Source: Amoebophrya sp. AT5.2 (Eukaryota > Sar > Dinophyceae > Syndiniales > Amoebophryaceae). Taken from it: 12,839 bases of DNA. Positions 1 through 6,959 of this stretch are shown here, one piece after another. Position 1 is the first letter of the stretch; every line of letters begins with the position of its first letter. Location of the stretch: positions 1-12,839 of the forward strand of contig RXOD01005700.1 of the NCBI GenBank assembly GCA_005223375.1, in the 5' to 3' direction. Position numbers and translations under genes: made by a program. A model generated the notes under the pieces. That model did not search any database. It saw only the letters and a program-made list of their open reading frames with translations, and had not been told where the DNA came from.

Positions 1-60
1 GCAAGGCGATGTTGAAGAGAAAGTAAGTACTTCAACCTGATGCTGTTTTATTTTCCGTAG
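1..60 (+). other. Possible exon tail plus tiny intron or splice acceptor of an upstream transcript
   Basis: A consensus-like donor (AAA followed by GTAAGT, GT at 23-24) is followed by a CTGAT branch-like motif and a pyrimidine-rich run ending TTTTCCGTAG at 60. Read as a cis intron it would be 38 nt (23-60). Bases 1-22 would then be the tail of an upstream exon; joined across the intron, the frame QGDVEEK continues with PFGRERV and stops soon after. The AG at 59-60 may instead be a trans-splice acceptor, because it lies inside a spliced-leader-like sequence. The two readings cannot be separated without RNA data. Confidence 0.35.
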
Positions 61-75
61 CCATTTGGGCGTGAG
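54..75 (+). other. Dinoflagellate spliced-leader-like relic
   Basis: The 22 bases from 54 match the dinoflagellate spliced leader, as I recall it, at 18 of 22 positions. The first 13 (TCCGTAGCCATTT) match without interruption, then GGC and the final AG also match. Dinoflagellate mRNAs receive this leader by trans-splicing, and reinserted cDNAs leave relics of it upstream of genes. The AG within CCGTAG is known to serve as a new acceptor in such relics, and here a pyrimidine-rich tract precedes it. The relic lies 155 bases upstream of the start codon of the first gene. It is not an obvious SL RNA gene, because the tail is diverged. Confidence 0.55.
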
Positions 76-96
76 AGAGTGAGAGAGAGAGAAAGG
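71..96. repeat. GA-rich simple repeat
   Basis: A purine-rich GA dinucleotide run follows directly after the spliced-leader-like sequence, in the presumed 5' leader of the first gene. No function is evident. Confidence 0.6.
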
Positions 97-229
97 GCTG
101 CCCCGCAGCGACGGTGACGACGCCGGCCGGAAAATCAAAATCTGTCGCGTGTGCATGACAAGAAAATCAATAGTGTTGTAGCAGCTTTCCCATTTTTCTA
201 AGGCGGTTGATCCAGCTGTATCTTCGAGA

Positions 230-1200
230 ATGAAGTTCCTCCTTGCGACCACCAAAGCGACGAGCTCCCTGCTGGCACTGCAGGCTGCTTTCCGGACGCC
301 GCAGCAGGCTCAAGCGGTCAGCGTTCTCTCGTCACTCGCGTCTACGAAAGAGAGTATCGCGGCGGAACAACGCTCTCGGTACGGAAATTGAGGCGGTTAC
401 GGGAGACGCCCGGGGTTGCTGGGTGAAGGAATTGAACGCCGACCACACCAAGTCGTTCGTTTCCTGCCCCAACACCAGCGAGGCCAGGAGTGCCGCTGTG
501 GGAACGAATTGGAGCGCCGGGACGCTGAACAATAAGGGCGAGCCCGATGTGATGAACTACATCGTGCGCATCAAGGGAACCGGCATAACCGGACTCGGCA
601 TCAAAGGCACCTTCGTCACACAATCGAGCGTCGATTCCGCAACATCCGGGAGCAACACAGACGGAAGCGACGACAGTTTTTTCCTCCGCTGGGACGACGC
701 CGACGGGACAGAAAACAGTGACTTTTGGAAGTGCATGGGTTCCGGGTGGTTGCAGGGTCTCGAAACTTTTACAGCTCCGACGTACGAGAAAACTAACCCG
801 GACGACCCAGGTGCAGCACCGACCTTGACCGCGATGACGCTTACCGGGAGTGAGCGGCTCACGGAGGGCCTCCACAAGCTCTCTATCTTCGTCCGCGAAG
901 ATGGCATGAGAATGGGCCGCCTCAAACTCGAGTGCCTACCAGCGGGACAGAGCGATTTCGTCGCTTGCACGTCGGCCGATGCGGAGTTCGTCGCTGCAGT
1001 GTGCACAGGGAGCCCCAGCACCGGCAACTTCAATTGCATCGAGCAATATTATTGTAGCCGATATATTATAGAGGCGCGCAGCCGAAATCGCGCTGGATTT
1101 CTTGCAGGAGGGTGGCGCCGACCGCTTGGCGCTGAAGAACACGCTGCCGCGATGTGCGGCGCACATCTTGAAACAGATAGAAAAGGAGGACAATTTATAA
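230..1200 (+). CDS. Predicted secreted protein with a GH115 C-terminal/CBM-like carbohydrate-binding domain (interrupted frame)
   Basis: The ATG at 230 opens a signal peptide (MKFLLATTKA..., hydrophobic SSLLALQAAF, AQA-type cleavage site near residue 29). That frame ends at a TGA at 389. The main body continues one frame over and begins near TEIEAVTGDARGCW. It shows hallmarks of the beta-sandwich domain at the C terminus of family 115 glycosidases and similar carbohydrate-binding modules: SDDSFFLRWDD, then GSGWLQG, then LTEGLHKLSIFVREDG. The tail RAAEIALDFLQEGG...KEDNL to the TAA at 1198-1200 is in a third frame. A three-exon model is 230-316, 351-998 and 1072-1200, all phase 0, giving 287 aa; the first intron would be only 34 nt. 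An alternative second intron is 1043-1073 (GC-AG), which keeps more cysteines. Frameshift mutation or sequence error is also possible. No glycosidase catalytic domain is present, so binding is the likelier role. The start lies 28 bases after a TTTTTCTAAG acceptor. Confidence 0.6.
999..1071 (+). other. Candidate phase-0 intron in the carbohydrate-binding-like gene
   Basis: The reading frame changes between the GC-rich blocks ending about 1043 and starting about 1072; the DNA in between (1044-1071) is strikingly AT-rich. A canonical GTGTGC...ATTATAG intron of 73 nt joins the two blocks in phase 0. A 31-nt GC-AG intron at 1043-1073, flanked by direct GAG repeats, would also restore the frame and is followed by G, as at most acceptors in the window. 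The choice needs cDNA. Confidence 0.45.
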
Positions 1201-1621
1201 GAACAACCTCCAAAACCGATTTAATTATTTCGATTTCGTGCTGTCGTGTGTAGGATGAAACATGAAAGCGGAGATCCGTGGAGAAACATGGATGCAGCTG
1301 AATCCGTGGAAAAAGAAGCGTCCGGAATTGATACATCGTGGAGCTGTCGTATAGTGGGTCTAAGCAGTTCATCGTCTTCGTTTTCTTCTTCATCGTCTAT
1401 TCAATACTCGGGGAATGCATGAAGTTGAAGGAGGCGCGCCCCCGATCAATCGATGACCTCGGCGAATTTTATTTGTGATGCAATTTAAGAAGCGCGAGCC
1501 ATCGCTACCCACGTCCAGTTCCCCTTCTCGTGGTGCTTTATATCTACGCACCTACTTGTTACTACGGTCGCCCTCCAGGATTCGCAATCGCATTCCTTCG
1601 CACTCAGTACGTTGGGAAGAA

Positions 1622-2333
1622 ATGCGCGTCGCGAGAAAGCAGGCCTTTGCTGTTTACTGCGGTGTCGTGCTGGCGGCGCTCGAGGGGGAGATCGCGCAAG
1701 TGCGCGGCGCCGCGTTGCGCACCTCGTTGCTAACGAAGAACAAAGGCAAGAAGATGAAGAAGACCAACCTGGCCGCCGGCGCGGAGCCGGATGATCCAGC
1801 CCCGGCGAACAAGACGAATCCAGCCCTAGCGGCTGCGTGTAAGGAGCAGTGGGATCAACGGAAGAAGGAGAAGGCGGAGGATGCCAAAACGGATGCATTT
1901 TTTTCGGGGATGGAAAACTACCCACTAGCAGAACAAACGTGTCTTGATTTCGCCCTCCAGGAAGTCGTACATAACGACAAGGAAATCGTACATATGGCAA
2001 ACACTTCGACTTTACTTCAATCCTCATGATAAGGTGAATATTACGCTTAAAGCGAGCGAGACTCTCAAGGAAATGAGCGAGAAACTTTGGGGAGGAGAAA
2101 ACTGGTGTGAGACGGTGCGGAAACGGATGAACAAATCTGGCACTTGGGAAGTGGCCGCCACGCATCTTTCCGCGCATGCCTACGGGAGGTATTGGTCGAA
2201 AGTAATGGAGATCAAAGCAAGCGAGGCGAAGACAGAGTGCAAAGTCTTAGACCCGAAGGAAAAGGCCTCGCTGCAAGACGCCCTCTTCTCCGACTTGTGC
2301 TGCAACAAGAAGCAGCCGGGTTGCTGCGGCTAG
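1622..2333 (+). pseudogene. Frameshifted copy of the tandem cysteine-rich secreted protein
   Basis: This is the paralogue of the intact gene at 3470-4270. The ATG at 1622 is chosen because the protein aligns with the second copy from MRVARKQAF onward; the frame is open further upstream, but that extension is not shared. It has the signal peptide, the basic KNKGKKMKK stretch, a single PANKTNP unit and all eight mature cysteines. At 2011-2013 the copy reads CGACTTTACTTC where the sister has one base fewer, so the frame runs into a TGA at 2027-2029 after 135 residues. The remaining half (LYFNPHDKV...KKQPGCCG) is intact in the next frame to the TAG at 2331. No GT-AG intron fits at the break. Either a recent pseudogene, a sequencing error in a T run, or programmed +1 frameshifting is possible; the first two are likelier. 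Downstream residues have no further stops, so decay is recent if real. Confidence 0.75.
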
Positions 2334-2545
2334 CCGTCGCCGGAGCCACATTTTTACTTCTACAAGCACACAGCGCACATGTACAAGGCAGCAGACTCAC
2401 TTCTTACATGCTGAGTTTTGCTGTTCGTCAAATCCTGTCTCAGTTTATCAGTTCTGATTACATTTCTTCTTCTATTCTTCCTGCTTTCACTTTGTTTTCA
2501 CTGGCCGGCTAGTACAGGAGCACCTCCCGGGAGCCCGGAGTTCGC

Positions 2546-2638
2546 TGTTCCGAACCGGCTGGGTGGTGCAGCAGTGAGTGCGTGACGAAACCGACCACCG
2601 TCTTGGTGCTCCGAGGGGGCTGGATTTATAGAGATTGA
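2546..2638. repeat. 93-bp noncoding block identical in both tandem units (copy 1)
   Basis: This stretch, 212 bases downstream of the stop codon, is base-for-base identical to 4500-4592, while the flanking 3' sequence carries small indels and substitutions. It is not an open frame of note on either strand. It could be a 3' processing element, part of the next leader, or the product of recent gene conversion. Confidence 0.85.
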
Positions 2639-2716
2639 AGATAGTTGTTGTATCGTGAGAATTGTCCCACGACGCCTAGTATGAATGTACCTACACGGCC
2701 GCAACATACATCATTG

Positions 2717-2910
2717 TGCATTTCGCGGCTATCTCCCGCAGGCTAATAGAGCCCTTCCGGCTGTCGCTGTCCTTCCTTCAATCAAACAGTAGGGGGGTTG
2801 AGCGATCTTTTTTTCTTTCATGACCGCTGCCCCAGGGACACGCGCGTGCTGGCCGTGGCCGTTAGATGGACCACACCGTGCTGTTCGTAGTCCAGTTTCT
2901 AAACACTTAT
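2717..2910. other. Spacer between the tandem units
   Basis: No gene, repeat or convincing signal was seen. A poly-T/pyrimidine run lies around 2806-2820. The sequence has no counterpart after unit B. Confidence 0.6.
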
Positions 2911-3318
2911 ATTTCGACTTCGTGGTGTCGTGTGTAGGATGAAAGCGGAGATCCGTGGAGAAGCGTGCAGCTGAATCCGTGGAAAAAGACGCGTCCGTAG
3001 TTGATACATTATGGAGGTGTCGTAAGTGACTCTAAGCAGTTCATCGTCTTCGTTTTCTTCTTCATCGTTGATGCTCCTCGTCTATTCAATTCAATAGATA
3101 CTCTTGGAATGCGTGAAGTTGAAGGAGGCGCGCCCCCGATCAATCGACGAAGACCCTGGCGAATTTTATTTCTGAAGCAAGTCAACAAGCGCGAGCCATC
3201 GCTACCGACGTCCAGGCCCCCTTCTCGTGCGACTTCTATATCTGTACGTACCTACTTACTACAGTCGGCCTCCATGATTCGCAATCGCATTCCTTCGCAC
3301 TCAGTACGTTGGGAAGAA

Positions 3319-3469
3319 CTCATCTGCATCTCAATTCGCGATTAGCTGCAACGGAATTCATCAATCTCAATCTCAGCTTGCTCTTGGTTTTCGGCTCCGT
3401 CTGAGGAAGTGAGCCGGCCCACGTCCTCGACCGTTTTGCTTTTCCAACACTTCTCGTAGTGTATCTGAA
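3319..3469 (+). other. 151-bp copy-specific leader insertion carrying a strong splice acceptor
   Basis: Relative to unit A, where GGGAAGAA abuts the start codon, unit B has 151 extra bases between that motif and ATG, bounded on each side by GAA (3316-3318 and 3467-3469). The end of the insert is pyrimidine-rich (TTTTGCTTTTCCAACACTTCTCGTAG, AG at 3458-3459) and leaves a 10-base leader before ATG. The insertion ends are not GT-AG, so it is not simply an intron missing from unit A. Confidence 0.7.
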
Positions 3470-4270
3470 ATGCGCGTCGCGCGCAAGCAGGCCTTTGCTG
3501 TTTACTGCGGTGTCGTGCTGGCGGCGCTCGAGGTGGAGATCGCGCAAGTGCGCGGCGCCGCGTTGCGCACCTCGTTGCTAACGAAGAACAAAGGCAAGAA
3601 GATGAAGAAGACCAACCTGGCCGCCGGCGCGGAGCCGGATGATCCAGCCCCGGCGAACAAGACGAATCCAGTCCCAGCGAACAAGACGAATCCAGCCCCA
3701 GCGACGCCGGATCCAGCCCCAGCGAAGCCGGCTTCAGCACCGTCGGGACCTGCGCCGGCTGCGTGTACGGATAAGGAGAAGCAGGATCAACGGGAGAAGG
3801 AGGAGGAGGAGGATGCCAAAAGGGACGCGTTTATGTCAGGGTTGACAAGATTGGGATTCCCACTAAGCGAACAACTGTGTCTTGCGTTCGCCTCCCTAAG
3901 AGTCGTACATAACGACAAGGAAGTCGCACATATGACAAACACTTCGACCTACTTCAATCCTCGTGATAAGGTGAATATTACGCTTAAGGCGAGTGATACT
4001 ATCAAGGAAATGAGCGAGAGCCTGTGGGGGGGAGAAAACTGGTGTGAGACGTTGCGGAAGCGGATGAACAAATCCGGCACCTGGGAAGTGTCCGCCACGC
4101 ATGTTTCCGATAAGGCCTTCGGGAGGTGGATGACGAAAGCAGAGAAGATCGAAGCAAGCAAGGCGAAGAAAGAATGCGAGGTCTTAGACCCGGAGGAAGA
4201 GGCCTCGTTGCTAGACGCCGCCTTCTCCGACTTGTGCTGCAGCAAGAAGCAGCCGGGTTGCTGCGGCTAG
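3470..4270 (+). CDS. Small secreted cysteine-rich protein (tandem family, intact copy)
   Basis: Uninterrupted 266-residue frame. Residues 1-21 form a signal peptide (basic n-region MRVARKQ, hydrophobic AFAVYCGVVLAAL). A basic stretch, KNKGKKMKK, follows at 39-47. Residues 52-98 are a Pro/Ala-rich linker with repeated PANKTNP units. An acidic, coiled segment (KEKQDQREKEEEEDAKRD) lies at 102-119. The body has eight cysteines after the signal, at 99, 137, 192, 235, 256, 257, 264 and 265, and ends in LCCSKKQPGCCG; an even number suggests disulphides. Candidate N-glycosylation sites are N63, N71, N157, N169 and N200. I do not recognise the family. The start is supported by alignment with the frameshifted sister 1.8 kb upstream and by a pyrimidine-rich AG 10 bases before ATG. 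A host-directed or surface role would fit the architecture but is inference. Confidence 0.85.
   Translation: MRVARKQAFAVYCGVVLAALEVEIAQVRGAALRTSLLTKNKGKKMKKTNLAAGAEPDDPAPANKTNPVPANKTNPAPATPDPAPAKPASAPSGPAPAACTDKEKQDQREKEEEEDAKRDAFMSGLTRLGFPLSEQLCLAFASLRVVHNDKEVAHMTNTSTYFNPRDKVNITLKASDTIKEMSESLWGGENWCETLRKRMNKSGTWEVSATHVSDKAFGRWMTKAEKIEASKAKKECEVLDPEEEASLLDAAFSDLCCSKKQPGCCG
3649..3738 (+). repeat. Coding minisatellite encoding the Pro/Ala/Asn-Lys-Thr linker
   Basis: Four tandem units of 24, 24, 21 and 21 bases each begin CCC[AG]GCGA. The first two encode PANKTNP units with an N-glycosylation sequon; the last two encode PATPDPA and PAKPASA variants. Unit A retains only one such unit at the matching place (about 1800-1825), so copy number changes in whole codons. 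Confidence 0.85.
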
Positions 4271-4499
4271 CCGTCGCCGGAGCCACATTACAAGCACACA
4301 GCGCACATGTTCATGCACAAGGCAGCAGACTCACTTAGATGCTGTGTTTTGCTGTTGTGTTCGTCAAATCCTGTCTCAGTTTATCAGTTCTGATTTATTA
4401 CATTTTTTCTTCTATTAATTCATTCTTCCTGCGACTGCGTTCACTTTGTTTTCACTGGCCGGCTAGTACAGGAGCGCCTCTCGGGAGCCCGGAGTTTGT

Positions 4500-4592
4500 T
4501 GTTCCGAACCGGCTGGGTGGTGCAGCAGTGAGTGCGTGACGAAACCGACCACCGTCTTGGTGCTCCGAGGGGGCTGGATTTATAGAGATTGA
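4500..4592. repeat. 93-bp noncoding block identical in both tandem units (copy 2)
   Basis: Identical to 2546-2638 at every base. It starts 229 bases after the stop codon of the intact gene. Confidence 0.85.
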
Positions 4593-4663
4593 TAGTTGTA
4601 GTATCGTGAGAATTGTCCCACGACGCCTAGTATGTACCTACACGGCAACACACATACACATTG

Positions 4664-5236
4664 AGCACTGGTAGAGTTCTCGCGGACGCCAAAAAAGTCA
4701 CTTAATCCACAAAAGCAGCGTGAGCGTACTCTTATTTTTTTTACCCCCGAAAAGTAAGTGGAGGGGCTTTGTTTTTATTAGGATAGAAGTTTCACCGGCA
4801 CTGCGGTCGCCCGTCGCCGTCGGTCACGCCGTCGGCTGAAGAACTCTGATCCCGAGCCTGAGTGAGCCACTGGCTAATCCTGCAACAAAAAGTGTGTGGC
4901 CGGCGCTGGTGCCGCTGGGAAAACAACGACGGGACTCCATTCTGTTGGAGCGGCGTTCTCTAGGGAAGCAAAAGCCAAAAATAAGTTAGTAGTTCTCGTG
5001 GTTCTTGTATTCTTGTTCTTCTCGTGGTATATTGGTTCCCGCGCCGTCCTTCGCTGGTCCTCCGCATTTTTCAGTGCGGGAAGACTCGCTTGCACCGTGG
5101 TGCTGCACCGCCAGATCGATGGTGTCTATACTTACTTACTAAAAGTAGAAGCAAGCTATATGAAAAATACCGAGATCCCTGTCCCTCGCTTTCACTTAAA
5201 GGTACTTCTAGAGCTGCTTGGCTTTCAAAGATCGAA
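4664..5236. other. Intergenic region upstream of the acidic-protein gene
   Basis: No gene is supported. The region holds a T-rich run near 4734-4741, a GC-rich GCCGTCGCCGTCGG cluster near 4814, and a pyrimidine-rich GTTCTCGTGGTTCTTG-type stretch at 4989-5030 bounded by repeated TTCTCGTGG. It also has acceptor-like sites at CATTTTTCAG (about 5076) and GGCTTTCAAAG (AG at 5229-5230). The last leaves a six-base leader before the ATG at 5237. Confidence 0.5.
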
Positions 5237-6959
5237 ATGACGGCGTCTGCTGTTGCTCGCAAGGTTCTTTTCGGGGCTCTCTTGCTCCGGGGCGGAGAGG
5301 AGTCGTTGTTCGGTGCGGATGGTTGTGGCACGTGGGTGGCGGCTATGGTGCCGCCCGCAGGAGAGGATCATCAGGCCCCCGACTCGGCGCCTGGAGACGT
5401 ACGTCTTACTATCAATCTATGCGTTTGATGATGCGTTCAACATCGTCTTCAAATCTGTTGCCGAGTGTATGAATCTGGGTCAATACTATTCTTTCACTCA
5501 GATTCATTTATAGCTATCGGCTTGGAGATTGGATGTACAGACTACAAAAACATGACAGGCCACCTCGATCTCGCCGACCGCCTCCGCGGGAAGATCGTCG
5601 GGAGCGGATGAGGAGGAGCATAAGTTCGGCTTCCTCGCGAACAAGGCTGCGGCGAAGGCGAAGGGTAGCGTCCTGGACCGGATCAAACAGCTGGAGAAGG
5701 GGAACCCGACTGCGAAACAGGGCGGATCAACATCAAACACTGCGCCTGCCGCGAAGAAGTTCCTCGCGCCCGACCGCCGGAAGCAGGTACAACCGGATGA
5801 GGCCCCCAAAAAGCAGGTACTACAACCGGATGCAGGAGCGCCGACCGTGACAGAGCAAGAGGGCAGCGTGCTGGAAAATACTGCTGCTAGTCCGACATCA
5901 TCTTCTGCTGCGCCAGCCCCACCTGCGCCTTCCCCCGATCAGCTCGACAACAAGCAGCTGCCGTCGGAACAGCCTCAGGAGCCACCCACGACCAACACCG
6001 CGATCGAGGACGTGGGCGCAGCACTGGCCGCGGCGCTGAGTGCGAAACTGGAACTTTCGGACTCGGCCGAGGAGCTGCAACCACTCGCCGCCGCGATGTT
6101 CCCGCCGCGGGAGGATCAAGAACAAGTGCCCCTCACCGCGCCGAGCAGATCCGATCCGGTCAAGGTTGACTCCTGCCCCCCGCCGCCGCAGAGGACACCC
6201 GCCGAGGCTGTCCGAGCTTCTTCGGAGTCTGGTGCCCCCGAGTCTGGTGGGGCTGCAGGTGGTGCTGGAGCGTTTTCCGGAACCTCGGCTGAAGCGACCG
6301 CTGGGGCGGTGTGTCGGGAGGGGCAACAAGAAGATGAAGAACCGAAAGAAGCCGCTGGAAGTAGGCAGCTGAATAATGATGAAGACGAACAGATGTCGGA
6401 GGAGGTGGCAGCGGAAGGAGGCGCAGAGGAACCGCCGTCGAAACCGGAGGAAGAAGGCGCGGTCGTGGGGGAAGAAGGCGCGGAGGTTGGGCAGCGGGAA
6501 CAGAAGGAGGTGGAAGTGGAGAACAGCACGCCGTCTTTGGTCGAACAGGCCACGGCTACTCGCGAAGAAACTGCAGCGGCGGCCGTCACCGGACCGGTTT
6601 TCAAAGGGGAGTCCACCACCTCGCCGTCCGGATCCGAAAAGTCCCCAGCGGGCAACCAAATGGACGTCGACGAGGAAGAAGTGCTGACCATAATTCCGCC
6701 GGATGAAGCTGCAGCTGGGGAGATGTTGGTAACGGCAGCGGAGCTGCCCGAAGCCTCGGCCCCCCGGGGCTTGGCCGAAAAAGAAGGAGCGCCGGTGGAG
6801 GGTCGTGGAGCAGCGACGGGTAGCACGACAACGGCGGCGGAGCCCGCAGGCGCTGCCGAGGAAGAACCCACTCAACCGTACCAGAAGGCGAAAGTTTCTG
6901 CCCGGGTCGCTTTCTTCGAGAAGTTCTCCTCGGGAAGCCAAAAAAACTCGGGAAAGTAG
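5237..6959 (+). CDS. Acidic low-complexity protein, two exons
   Basis: Exon 2 (5559-6959, ending in TAG) is a long GC-rich frame. It is extremely rich in Ala, Glu, Pro, Ser and Gly, with acidic runs (QQEDEEPKEA, NNDEDEQMSEE, MDVDEEEV), and is predicted disordered. It has no ATG near its start but follows a CAG acceptor in phase 0. The nearest phase-matching exon upstream begins at the ATG at 5237 and ends GGAGAC before GTACGT, so the model is 5237-5398 plus 5559-6959, 520 aa, with a 160-nt intron. Two short helical motifs of the same pattern lie near the two ends of exon 2: SVLDRIKQLEKGN (about residues 91-103) and VSARVAFFEKFSS (about 500-512). The rest of the protein separates them. The family was not recognised; a scaffold or nuclear acidic protein is possible. 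Exon 2 is secure; exon 1 is less so. Confidence 0.65.
5399..5558 (+). other. Phase-0 intron of the acidic-protein gene
   Basis: The donor is GAC followed by GTACGT. The acceptor is ACATGACAG followed by GCC. The downstream frame has a TGA two codons before the acceptor, so splicing at this AG is required if the exon 1 shown is used. The length is 160 nt. Confidence 0.55.

Larger units (their letters stand above)
1227..2716 (+). repeat. Tandem duplication unit A (cysteine-rich secreted protein gene)
   Basis: The unit aligns over its whole length with 2911-4663: 5' leader, coding region and about 380 bases of 3' flank. Unit A is shorter because it lacks a 151-base insertion before the start codon and has a contracted Pro/Ala repeat. 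The two units are direct and separated by 194 bases of unrelated sequence. The leader, the signal-peptide region and the 3' flank are nearly identical, whereas the middle and C-terminal coding region is clearly diverged. Confidence 0.9.
2911..4663 (+). repeat. Tandem duplication unit B (cysteine-rich secreted protein gene)
   Basis: The second copy of the unit described at 1227-2716 begins at ATTTCGACTTCG and ends at ACACATTG. It holds the intact gene, a 151-base insertion before the start codon, and an expanded Pro/Ala repeat. Both units appear to carry their own leader and 3' flank, so each could be transcribed on its own. Confidence 0.9.

Noticed and set aside
1475..1621. In-frame upstream extension of copy A with an ATG at 1478
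   Set aside because: The matching region of copy B is not in frame with its gene, and the conserved start is MRVARKQAF in both copies.
2994..3014. TCCGTAG followed by CATTATGG, resembling a broken spliced leader
   Set aside because: The two parts are separated by six extra bases and copy A reads differently at the same place; chance similarity is likelier.
4896..5240. Open frame with a hydrophobic LVVLVVLVFLFF segment resembling a membrane protein
   Set aside because: It has no ATG before its last quarter, and the hydrophobic run comes from a pyrimidine-rich GTTCTTGT-type tract that fits an acceptor region better.
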